From the NCBI RefSeq assembly GCF_025398315.1, contig NZ_JAODOQ010000001.1, positions 3,906,001-3,970,000 of the forward strand: a stretch of DNA of 64,000 nt, read 5' to 3'. Shown piece by piece: positions 8,404 through 24,731 of this stretch. The number at the start of each line of letters is the position of its first letter. Positions within the stretch are counted from its first letter, which is position 1. The DNA comes from Shewanella phaeophyticola (GTDB lineage: Bacteria; Pseudomonadota; Gammaproteobacteria; Enterobacterales; Shewanellaceae). The position numbers and the translations under genes are program-made. A model generated the notes under the pieces. It saw only the letters and a list, made by a program, of their open reading frames with translations. It did no database searches and had not been told where the DNA came from.

Positions 8404-9029
8404 CACTCGCAAAGTTTGTAGTCGGTCTTACCGGCGGAATTGCCAGTGGCAAAACCACTGTGGCGAATCTGTTTGCAGAGTTCGGTATTGAGCTGGTTGA
8501 TGCTGATGTGATTGCCAGAGAAGTCGTTGCAATAGGCTCAGCAGGGCTTACTGCCATTGTTGAACACTTTGGTGATAAAATATTACTTGCCGATGGTCAA
8601 CTAGATAGAGCAGCTCTACGTAACCAAGTGTTTAATAACGAAACACAGCGGTTATGGCTCAATAACTTACTACACCCAATGATCCGCCAAAAGATGTTGG
8701 ACCAAGTACAAGCATCAGCATCTCAATATGTGATTATGGTTGTGCCCTTGCTATTTGAGAATCATTTAGATAGTTTAGTAACTACAACTTTGGTGGTAGA
8801 TATTTCACCAGAATTGCAAATATCAAGGACGATGCAACGTGATGGCGTTAGCAGACAGCAAGTTGAACATATACTTGCGAGCCAAATGAGCAGACAGCAA
8901 CGCTTAGATAAAGCCGAACACATCATCGATAATCAAGGAGACATTAACCTGTTGCGCAGTCAAGTTACTCGTCTGCATCAACTATTTTTACAACAAGCTG
9001 CTGAGTTGACGATTAAACCCAATGACTGA
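8400..9029 (+). CDS. coaE: CoaE, dephospho-CoA kinase
   Basis: A 209-residue P-loop kinase that catalyses the last step of coenzyme A synthesis, phosphorylating the ribose 3-prime hydroxyl of dephospho-CoA. Walker A is GGIASGKTT near residues 12-20, followed by the DADVIARE substrate-binding segment. Its ATG overlaps the pilD stop by four bases and its end overlaps zapD by eight, so it is translationally coupled in the pilD-coaE-zapD operon. An intact GGACC occurs at 8699-8703. Confidence 0.96.
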   Translation: MTLAKFVVGLTGGIASGKTTVANLFAEFGIELVDADVIAREVVAIGSAGLTAIVEHFGDKILLADGQLDRAALRNQVFNNETQRLWLNNLLHPMIRQKMLDQVQASASQYVIMVVPLLFENHLDSLVTTTLVVDISPELQISRTMQRDGVSRQQVEHILASQMSRQQRLDKAEHIIDNQGDINLLRSQVTRLHQLFLQQAAELTIKPND

Positions 9030-9756
9030 TTTAATTTACGAACAACCCTTAAATGAAAAAGTCCGCAGCTATTTACGCTTAGAAAATTTAGCCCAACAGC
9101 TACAAAATAATGTCACTCAAGATCAACAACATCAATGCTTTTTCCCGTTATTTTCACTTCTAGAACTGACCGAACGTTGTGATTACCGCACCGAACTATT
9201 GAAAGATATAGACCGACAGGTGCAACAACTTCGAAGCATATGTTATTTACAAGAAGCCGATAGCGAACAAGTTAATCAACTAATCCAGCAACTCAACTCA
9301 TTAAAAGTGCCATTACAAAAGCCTGAAAGAATTGGCTACAAGCTCAAACAAGACAAATTTATTTCGGCTTTACGACAGCGTTTTAACATGACAGGTGCCT
9401 ACTGTAATTTTGACTTACCGCAACTGCATTTTTGGTTAGGAAAAGACTGGCCGCAAAGAAAGCTAGATATTCAGCAGTGGCAAGAACAATTTAAGCCGAT
9501 TCTAGCGCCTATCACACTCTTGTTGAACATATATCGTAATACTGCTGAGTTTACTCGCATAAGCGCTCAAGCAGGTTTTTATCAAGGTGATTCACCACAC
9601 CCTTTATCATTAATCCGCGTTAAAATTAATCCCATTTATAATTGCTATCCAACGATAAGTGGCCACAAAAATAGATACGCCATCCACTTTGTTGATTTCA
9701 GTTTACATCGCCATACCCAAGAAACTATTGAGTTCTCACTAGCAACCTGTGGTTAA
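9022..9756 (+). CDS. zapD: ZapD, FtsZ-bundling division protein
   Basis: A 244-residue ZapD (DUF1342/YacF) protein beginning with the characteristic YEQPLNEKVRSYLRLE. In the family it binds the FtsZ C-terminal peptide and cross-links protofilaments at the Z ring. It is mostly helical in the first half, with a beta-rich C-terminus. It lies between coaE and yacG, the conserved gammaproteobacterial order. Confidence 0.96.
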   Translation: MTDLIYEQPLNEKVRSYLRLENLAQQLQNNVTQDQQHQCFFPLFSLLELTERCDYRTELLKDIDRQVQQLRSICYLQEADSEQVNQLIQQLNSLKVPLQKPERIGYKLKQDKFISALRQRFNMTGAYCNFDLPQLHFWLGKDWPQRKLDIQQWQEQFKPILAPITLLLNIYRNTAEFTRISAQAGFYQGDSPHPLSLIRVKINPIYNCYPTISGHKNRYAIHFVDFSLHRHTQETIEFSLATCG

Positions 9757-9835
9757 ACGCTTTACCATTAAACCATGATCAATTATTAACACTGTTAATC
9801 ATCACTGATTAATCAGTATCGTTGCGGATATCAAT

Positions 9836-10045
9836 ATGCCTTTAACCGTTAAATGTCCTATTTGCAGTACATCAGTTGAATGGAACACCACATCTTTATT
9901 TAAGCCATTTTGCAGTGAACGCTGCAAACTTATCGATCTTGGCGATTGGGCAAGTGAAAAACACAGCATTCCAGTGAAAGACAATATCGACCCAGATATG
10001 ATGGATGATATTGGCTACGATGAAGAAGACTTCTTTAAACAATAA
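9836..10045 (+). CDS. yacG: YacG, zinc-binding DNA gyrase inhibitor
   Basis: A 69-residue protein with a four-cysteine zinc site: CPIC near residues 7-10 and CSERC near 26-30. The C-terminus is acidic. Members bind GyrB and inhibit gyrase. It starts 79 bases after zapD, 11 bases before mutT. Confidence 0.94.
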   Translation: MPLTVKCPICSTSVEWNTTSLFKPFCSERCKLIDLGDWASEKHSIPVKDNIDPDMMDDIGYDEEDFFKQ

Positions 10046-10056
10046 TAAGAGCTTTT

Positions 10057-10455
10057 ATGTCAAACAGAATACATGTCGCCGTTGGCATCGTGATAAATAC
10101 CCAAAAACAAACCCTACTTGCCAAACGTCACGCACACCTTCATCAAGGCGGTAAATGGGAGTTCCCCGGTGGTAAAGTAGAAGCCAATGAATCTGTCAGC
10201 GATGCATTAATTCGTGAGCTTAAAGAAGAAGTTAACTTAGATGTAAGCAGTACAACTGAGTTTATGGATATCAGCCACGACTATCCAGACAAGCACGTCA
10301 GACTCGATATTCACCTCGTTACAGATTTCAGTGGCAATGCATTAGGCATGGAAGGCCAACAAGTTAAATGGGTAGAAGTACAATCACTAAGCGAATATGA
10401 GTTTCCTGAAGCGAATAAACCCATTGTAGAAAAGTTATTCGATTTAGATTTATAA
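10057..10455 (+). CDS. mutT: MutT, 8-oxo-dGTP diphosphatase
   Basis: A 132-residue Nudix hydrolase. The Nudix box starts at GGKVEANE and ends in RELKEEV, with all the metal-binding glutamates present. It sanitises oxidised guanine nucleotides. Length and the N-terminal VAVGIVIN strand match MutT. It is the last gene of the run that starts at pilB or pilD, and is followed by a hairpin. Confidence 0.93.
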   Translation: MSNRIHVAVGIVINTQKQTLLAKRHAHLHQGGKWEFPGGKVEANESVSDALIRELKEEVNLDVSSTTEFMDISHDYPDKHVRLDIHLVTDFSGNALGMEGQQVKWVEVQSLSEYEFPEANKPIVEKLFDLDL

Positions 10456-10461
10456 CTTTAC

Positions 10462-10486
10462 AAGCCATCGATTTAGGTGGCTTTTG
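10462..10486 (+). terminator. Terminator after mutT
   Basis: AAGCCATC pairs with GGTGGCTT (one G-U) around a GATTTA loop, ending in CTTTT, six bases after the mutT stop. Confidence 0.6.
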
Positions 10487-10527
10487 AGTAAACAATGTTA
10501 GCCCCTAGAACACCGAATGGATAAAAA

Positions 10528-10840
10528 CTAAGCAGCTAAATTCATCGATATATGTAGATTCGTGATCATCGCTGTCCTGTTTAAATCGAATTCATTCAGT
10601 CGTACGCCAGTATACCGTGCTTTATGCCCTTTACGATTACAGATTGACGCCAGAGAGTGCTCTACTTTGACTCGCTCTCTGGCATCCGCCCGCCCATGTG
10701 GTGTTTCCACGTAATAACGTAAATGCTGCATCATTTTTTCATTGCTGTTCAGTGTTAACGAACGACCTCTTACATCGAGAGTTTGAAGGACATGCATGCA
10801 CTCACATGGGCATATCGACCACACTGCTATCTTGCTCATT
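10528..10840 (-). pseudogene. 3-prime fragment of an IS1182-like DDE transposase
   Basis: About 100 codons resembling the C-terminal end of IS1182-type transposases: a Cys-containing segment, GRSLTL, then GRADARERVKVEHSLA, KGHKARYTGVR and FDLNRTA. It runs to a TAG at 10528-10530. The open frame continues upstream through the 5S gene, but that part has no meaning. No catalytic N-terminal part, partner end or terminal repeat was found. It sits just beyond the terminator of the distal rRNA operon. The family call is from motif memory; related DDE families are possible. Confidence 0.7.
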
Positions 10841-10861
10841 TGACACACAAATCTTAGACGT

Positions 10862-10892
10862 AAAAAAGCCCGATGCATTAGCAACGGGCTTT
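10862..10892 (-). terminator. Terminator of the distal rRNA operon
   Basis: On the minus strand AAAGCCCG pairs with CGGGCTTT around a 12-base loop and runs into six T. It lies 13 bases past the 5S gene. Confidence 0.85.
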
Positions 10893-10904
10893 CGTACTTA
10901 TTAG

Positions 10905-11024
10905 GCGTCTGGAAATGACCTACTCTCACATGGGGAGACCCCACACTACCATCGGCGATACTGTGTTTCACTTCTGAGTTCGGAATGGGATCAGGTGGAA
11001 TCACAGCTCTATGGTTTCCAGACA
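10905..11024 (-). rRNA. rrf: 5S ribosomal RNA (distal operon)
   Basis: A 120-nt 5S RNA with the CCGAACTCAGAAGTGAAAC core and closing TGTCTGG / CCAGACGC ends. At 10998-11002 it reads GAATC (plus strand), where 5S RNAs conserve GGACC (GGTCC on the RNA strand). The second copy, at 18205, shows the same change. Ends are estimated from the terminal stem. Confidence 0.95.
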
Positions 11025-11149
11025 AATTTGTTTATTTAACGCCTTGGCATTAAATAATAATTCGGAAAGCTAATTTTATTGAGTATTCTCACACTATTTA
11101 AGCGCTCTATTCTAATACTAAGTATCAGTAAAACCCATCTGGGTTGTAT

Positions 11150-14044
<2,895 letters not shown>

Positions 14045-14599
14045 ATACAACCCAAATGGGTCTTTCTTACGCTTGTTACTCATCTTATTATCCGGCGTTT
14101 TCAGTTTCACGATTCAATCATGTAGCGCTGCTACACTCATTCGTCGTTCAACTTCAAGCCTTGCCTAATAAGCGATTAACTGCGCTCATCCTTTGTCTAA
14201 ACAAAAGATAAGAAAAACGTGGGTCATATCATGACCAGCTGGTTTTTACTTTGATAATTCATGCACTTTCGCACACGAAATCGCCTTAGTTTTTAGAATA
14301 TTCAAGACACTTAAACAGTGTTTTGAGAACTCAAGTGTTAATGCTTTCGCATTAACGTTTTTCGCACTAACCTAATAACACAAACAACAACGAATCGTCA
14401 TTTATGCGCCTTTTAGTTAGTACTATCAGCTTTCCAAATTGTTAAAGAACAATGCTTACCGGCTCGCGGCGCATTTTCGCTCTACTTCCAAAGAAGTTAA
14501 CAAGCAATCTGTGTGAACACTCAAGCACATGGATGTGCTGTGTGCAATAAACGCACGGATGCAGTTTATTGTCACCAAGTATCGAGCTAGTCGTATAGG
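14045..14599 (-). other. 16S-23S spacer without tRNA, with boxA
   Basis: 555 bp containing no tRNA gene. A boxA-like antitermination element reads CCAAATTGTTAAAGAAC on the plus strand at 14434-14450. Parts of it (about 14280-14450) are nearly identical to the spacer of the other operon; the remainder differs. Confidence 0.85.
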
Positions 14600-16141
<1,542 letters not shown>

Positions 16142-16343
16142 AAAGTTTTTTCGAGACAAAGTCTCGGCTCAATGAATTCTGATTGCTTATCTCACTGAAG
16201 TGAAACAAGTCTTTTGTACATATTGCTATGAACATTCATCGTTGCATTGAGTTTAAATTTTTTGATTGCCTACGTTCCGAAGAACAAGAAGACAATTTCG
16301 AATAACTCAATACCTGTGAATGTCCACACAGATTTCTTGTTTT

Positions 16344-16358
16344 GATTGTTAAAGAGCG
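16344..16358 (-). promoter_or_regulatory. rRNA leader boxA (distal operon)
   Basis: The minus strand reads CGCTCTTTAACAATC, matching the rRNA antitermination boxA, about 200 bases upstream of the 16S gene. Confidence 0.7.
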
Positions 16359-16548
16359 TTGATGCCTTATTTCGTGCACCGCCGTTAGACGCTAGGTCGT
16401 TGGCTTGGGAGGCGTATTTTACGCTTTCCCGTGTTGGCGTCAAGTGTTTTTTCAAACTTTCTTTCGCTGCTGAATACAATGTTTTTAAGCACTTAATTCA
16501 ACCTAACTCGGTGACCGCTTTCGCTGTTTGCCGTGTCAGTGGATGCGC

Positions 16549-16576
16549 ATTATAGGCACCATGAGATTTAGTGCAA
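16549..16576 (-). promoter_or_regulatory. rRNA operon promoter (distal operon)
   Basis: On the minus strand TTGCAC, 16 bases, TATAAT, followed by a GC-rich GCGCATCC discriminator typical of stringently controlled rRNA promoters. The identical arrangement stands at 24519-24546 before the other operon. Confidence 0.85.
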
Positions 16577-16599
16577 CCCCTTTTTTAAGCAATTTGTCA

Positions 16600-16838
16600 T
16601 TTAATTTTTATACCTCGCTTAACACCATAGTAGGCACACGATACCCACAGCTTTATCCACAAACATGAAGATAATAACGCATCTATGCTTATCGAGTTTT
16701 CGAATTACATTTTAATGCTGTACAGATATTAGATCCCTTTTATGCATGGAAACGTAAACCTACCAAGAAGATCTCAATTCCGCTAAACAAAGAAAAATGC
16801 TAATAAGAAGATCCGCTTATTAGCCGTTGCGATGTTTT
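16600..16838. other. Upstream flank of the distal rRNA promoter
   Basis: AT-rich, with no supported gene or RNA. It may contain UP or Fis sites for the rRNA promoter, but none could be defined by eye. Confidence 0.4.
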
Positions 16839-16988
16839 TTGCAAATTAATAATCTCTCAGAAGTCGCCAGACGCTTAGATTGCAGCCGCCGAAGTGTGAA
16901 TGATTGGGTAATTGATATCACTTGTCTTAATAAGCTGTGCACCCCTCCCCGGATATCGAAAGCCTGTTACCCTGGAATGTTAAAATAA
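16839..16988 (+). pseudogene. Possible helix-turn-helix relic
   Basis: A short frame from TTG 16839 to TAA 16986-16988 encodes NLSEVARRLDCSRRSVNDWV, which has the spacing of a DNA-binding helix-turn-helix as found in transposase or regulator N-termini. The frame is only 49 codons, has no good start or ribosome site, and ends 29 bp before an IS66 remnant. It is probably debris of a mobile element; the family was not recognised. Confidence 0.3.
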
Positions 16989-17016
16989 GTATTTTTACCC
17001 TGACACTTACTAATAA

Positions 17017-17823
17017 AAAACAGGCAAAGCCGATGTAACATTGAACCTTATCGGCAAACTTTACGGTATAGAGCAACAAATCAAAGCTAAATCTGCTGAT
17101 GAGAAATATGTGATACGCCAGCAAAAATCCAAAATTATCATAAATGAACTTCATCAATGGCTATTACAGCATCAAGATAAAATCCCCCCGGAAATGGCAT
17201 TGGATAAAGCCATCCTTTATGCGCTGAATCAATTTGAAAAGTTCAGGCGTTAGTTATACCATTTCCATTAATTATGTGACCAATCAGAGTCGCTCAGACT
17301 GTTCAGTTTGAGGCGCATTGTTGAAATAATGGTTATTCCCTTCTAAGGCAATGCAACAAAGAAATGGACTGTCTGAGCGACTCCTGCAAGGCAGGTTTCT
17401 GTGCCTTCTATGCTGCTTAATAGGATTTTGACGTACGACTGCATGGATGCAGGAGGTAGAGCAACGCAGGAGCAGTTGCCGAGAGCAACTATGCCTACAA
17501 TCCTATTACTTGCCTAGAAGGCACAGAATTACCGCTGAATGACCAGATAATTAGTGGAATTGGTATTAGATGATGGCCGATAGAGTATTGACAACAACCG
17601 AGCTGAGCGGGCAATAAAACCCTTTGTAATAGGTCGCAAGGCATGGCTATTTTCAAATACACTGCGTGGTGCACGTGCCAGCACAATACTTTACAGTGTC
17701 ATCGAAACGGCGAAGGCCAACGACCTAGTCGTATATACGTATATCGCTGATTGCCTGCAAGGCTTGGCGGATAACCCAAGTGACATTGAGTCTTTACTAC
17801 CGTGGAATATCAAACAGAGGTAA
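17017..17823 (+). pseudogene. IS66-family transposase (TnpC) C-terminal remnant, split by a MITE
   Basis: The first part (17017-17253) reads as IS66 TnpC (LIGKLYGIE, YVIRQQKS, ALDKAILYALNQFEKFRR). The last part (from 17569) continues as LDDGR, IDNNRAERAIKPFVIGRKAW, RGARASTILYSVIETAKAN and ends in SLLPWNIKQR. Deleting the 309-bp element at 17257-17565 plus one TTA restores the frame exactly across FRR-x-LDDGR, leaving two TAG codons. The N-terminal half of the transposase is missing. The element is dead. Confidence 0.88.
17257..17565. mobile_element. 309-bp MITE-like element inserted in the IS66 remnant
   Basis: Ends are imperfect 26-bp terminal inverted repeats, TACCATTTCCATTAATTATG... against TACCAATTCCACTAATTATC..., flanked by TTA on both sides (17254-17256, 17566-17568). 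There is no ORF. The interior holds two further inverted-repeat pairs: AGTCGCTCAGAC / GTCTGAGCGACT (near 17288 and 17368), and a nested pair TCTGTGCCTTCTA plus TAATAGGATT with exact complements near 17501-17527. The flanking transposase frame is restored by excision, which defines the boundaries well. Confidence 0.82.
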
Positions 17824-17827
17824 ATGG

Positions 17828-18046
17828 CTAAGTGTCTTTGCCTAGACGCTTACGAATAAAGCGTGATGATGTAGCGCTCTTTGGCAAGGTTGTTTTTTGC
17901 TGGTTCTCAGCCTGTAAAGCACGTTGTTTATAATAAGTGGTAATCGAGACATTATGATGTTGGCAGAATTCAATATTAGTGCCTTTGAAATTGTTGCGCT
18001 GCTGAAGTAGTTCTAACCACTGTGCCGCTGTTCTGTATGTTTTCAT
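17828..18046 (-). pseudogene. IS66 accessory protein TnpA, truncated
   Basis: MKTYRTAAQWLELLQQ, then FCQHHNVSITTYYKQR, matches the N-terminal helix-turn-helix region of IS66 TnpA. It ends early, at 72 residues against a usual length of about 100. The start is ATG 18046 with AGGAGCAGG upstream. It lies on the strand opposite to the TnpC remnant, tail to tail with a four-base gap, so the two are not one colinear IS66 copy. A GTAACCGTC direct repeat on the minus strand near 18122-18139 may be the IS end, next to the rRNA terminator. Confidence 0.75.
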
Positions 18047-18161
18047 CACCTGCTCCTAATTTATCATTGAGCAGGTATTTTCAAATAGGCAGATTAACGA
18101 TGCGAGGTGTGGTTTGCTAGACGGTTACGACGGTTACATTCAAAGCTCAAATTCCAGACGT

Positions 18162-18195
18162 AAAAAAGCCCGTTGCGTTAACAACGGGCTTTTTT
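18162..18195 (-). terminator. Terminator of the proximal rRNA operon
   Basis: A 14-bp perfect stem (AAAAAAGCCCGTTG and its complement) around a six-base loop. On the minus strand it ends in a T-run. Confidence 0.92.
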
Positions 18196-18204
18196 ACTGA
18201 TTAA

Positions 18205-18324
18205 GCGTCTGGAAATGACCTACTCTCACATGGGGAGACCCCACACTACCATCGGCGATACTGTGTTTCACTTCTGAGTTCGGAATGGGATCAGGTGGAA
18301 TCACAGCTCTATGGTTTCCAGACA
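18205..18324 (-). rRNA. rrf: 5S ribosomal RNA, distal copy of the proximal operon
   Basis: Essentially identical to the 5S at 10905-11024, including GAATC in place of the conserved GGACC. It is the last gene of this operon, following tRNA-Thr. Confidence 0.95.
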
Positions 18325-18359
18325 AATTTTGTTTCTAGGACACTTCACTAGATAATTAA

Positions 18360-18435
<76 letters not shown>

Positions 18436-18462
18436 AAACTCTGTACTTATTGAGCTTATTAG

Positions 18463-18583
18463 GCGTCTGGAAATGACCTACTCTCACATGGGGAGACCCC
18501 ACACTACCATCGGCGATACTGTGTTTCACTTCTGAGTTCGGAATGGGATCAGGTGGGACTCACAGCTCTATGGTTTCCAGACA
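18463..18583 (-). rRNA. rrf: 5S ribosomal RNA, proximal copy
   Basis: The first 5S after the 23S gene. It differs from the other two copies at one place: it reads GGGACTC where they read GGAATC, and the conserved sequence is GGGACC. This makes it one base longer. Confidence 0.95.
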
Positions 18584-18708
18584 AATTTGTTTATTTAACG
18601 CCTTGGCATTAAATAATAATTCGGAAAGCTAATTTTATTGAGTATTCTCACACTATTTAAGCGCTCTATTCTAATACTAAGTATCAGTAAAACCCATCTG
18701 GGTTGTAT

Positions 18709-21601
<2,893 letters not shown>

Positions 21602-21968
21602 ATACAACCCAAATGAGTTTCACACCCTTGAATTAACAAGAGAAGAGCTCTGGGTCATATCATGACCAGCTGGTTTTTACTTGATAGTTCACATACGCTT
21701 TCGCGTTGCAAACTCGCCTTAGTTTTTAGAATATTCAAGACACTTAAACAGTGTTTTGAGAACTCAAGTGTTAATGCTTTCGCATTAACGTTTTTCGCAC
21801 TAACCTAATCACACAAACAACAACGAATCGTCATTTATGCGCCTTTTAGTTAGTACTATCAGCTTTCCAAATTGTTAAAGAGCGGGCTTAAAAAAGCCAA
21901 AGATAAAATTTCGTTTATCTTTGGCATCTCTAACCTATGCATGTATTTATCATTATGATAAATCTAAA

Positions 21969-21999
21969 TGGTGGAGCAATGTGAGTGCGATCGAACCGC
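21969..21999 (-). repeat. Relic of a tRNA-Ala 3-prime end
   Basis: The plus strand reads TGGTGGAGC, an altered stretch, then ATCGAACCGC, duplicating the acceptor and T-arm end of the tRNA-Ala gene 73 bp away, including CCA and the preceding AAA. The rest of a tRNA is absent. It is probably a leftover of recombination between rRNA spacers. Confidence 0.7.
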
Positions 22000-22041
22000 T
22001 TTTATAGCGTCTTGATCAAACTAATTGAACCAACAAGTAAA

Positions 22042-22117
22042 TGGTGGAGCTATGCGGGATCGAACCGCAGACCTCCTGCGTGCAAGGCAGGCGCTCTCCC
22101 AGCTGAGCTATAGCCCC
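22042..22117 (-). tRNA. alaT: tRNA-Ala (UGC anticodon)
   Basis: 76 nt: acceptor GGGGCTA / TAGCTCC, anticodon loop with TGC, GTTCGATCC T-loop, encoded CCA. It is downstream of tRNA-Ile in the rRNA spacer. Confidence 0.97.
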
Positions 22118-22249
22118 ATTTACATGCAGTTGAGAATTTACGTTTACCTTCAATGAAGGTGTATTACCAAATCTTGTTAAATCAAGGCGAGGAGAACGAC
22201 GTTTAGCTTGCTAAACGAGTTATCCGACAACGCAGAGTTAACGAGATTT

Positions 22250-22326
<77 letters not shown>

Positions 22327-22578
22327 ATTTATACTTGTTTCTTCACTCAATCACTGCGTTGCTTTTCATTGTTCAGTCGTCGTGTAGTGTACTACACATC
22401 CTTCTTCACGCTTCAAGCGCCTTGTGCTAGAGCGAATTAACGTCGTCTAAACAGACACGTAATTTCTCTTTCTTTCTATCAAGTAATCTGTGTGAACACT
22501 CAAGCACACGGATGTGCTGTGTGCAATAAACGCACGGATGCAGTTTATTGTCACCAAGTATCGAGCTAGTCGTATAGG

Positions 22579-24120
<1,542 letters not shown>

Positions 24121-24343
24121 AAAGTTTTTCGTTCGACTATGTCGAACGGCTCAATGAATTCTACTGTCATAATTCGCTTCGCTCATAAGAGCTTACGAAT
24201 TACTCACTACATTGCTATAGTGTCATATTACTATGAACATTCTCATCATTGAGTTTAAATTTTTTGATTGCCTACGTTCCGAAGAACAAGAAGACAATTT
24301 CGAATAACTCAACACCTGTGAATGTCCACACAGATTACTTGAT

Positions 24344-24359
24344 AAATTGTTAAAGAGCG
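24344..24359 (-). promoter_or_regulatory. rRNA leader boxA (proximal operon)
   Basis: The minus strand reads CGCTCTTTAACAATTT, upstream of the 16S gene, as in the distal operon. Confidence 0.7.
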
Positions 24360-24518
24360 TTGACCGTTTCAGTAGGTCAGGGGTGCGTATTTTACGCATT
24401 CCCTTTATGGCGTCAAGTGTTTTTTCAAACTTCTTTTTGCCGTTATCTCTGCTACCTCAGTAGCTTGATAACACTCACCGGTTTTTGCTTTCGCTGTCTG
24501 CCGTGTCAGTGGATGCGC

Positions 24519-24546
24519 ATTATAGGCAGCTTAAGATTTAGTGCAA
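24519..24546 (-). promoter_or_regulatory. rRNA operon promoter (proximal operon)
   Basis: TTGCAC, a 16-base spacer and TATAAT on the minus strand, with the same GCGCATCC discriminator as the distal operon. Sequence on both sides of the core is also conserved between the two operons. Confidence 0.87.
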
Positions 24547-24681
24547 GCGCTTTTGCGCAAAAAAATGATCTTTTTACGTTCTTTTATGCCTTTGGCCACT
24601 TAACTACACGATACGCACTATTTACCCCCAAAGTTATCCACAATGTCTTTATTTTGTAGGTATTTTGTCGACGTTAGAAAC

Positions 24682-24713
24682 AATAAAGGCAGCGTGTATA
24701 CGCTGCCTTTATT
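24682..24713 (-). terminator. Terminator of secA
   Basis: A perfect 14-bp stem with a GTAT loop, 19 bases past the secA stop. The arms begin AATAAAGGCAGCGT. It separates secA from the rRNA promoter region. Confidence 0.85.
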
Positions 24714-24731
24714 CACAATGAATTTGATAAA

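Noticed and set aside
9802..9984. Minus-strand frame over yacG
   Set aside because: It is a shadow of the well-supported yacG gene.
10841..11025. N-terminal extension of the transposase fragment through the 5S gene
   Set aside because: This part is antisense or sense to 5S RNA and its terminator; only the part below 10840 resembles a transposase.
16839..18139. Toxin-antitoxin or defence system in the gap between rRNA operons
   Set aside because: All recognisable fragments are transposase remnants or a MITE; no paired intact genes exist.
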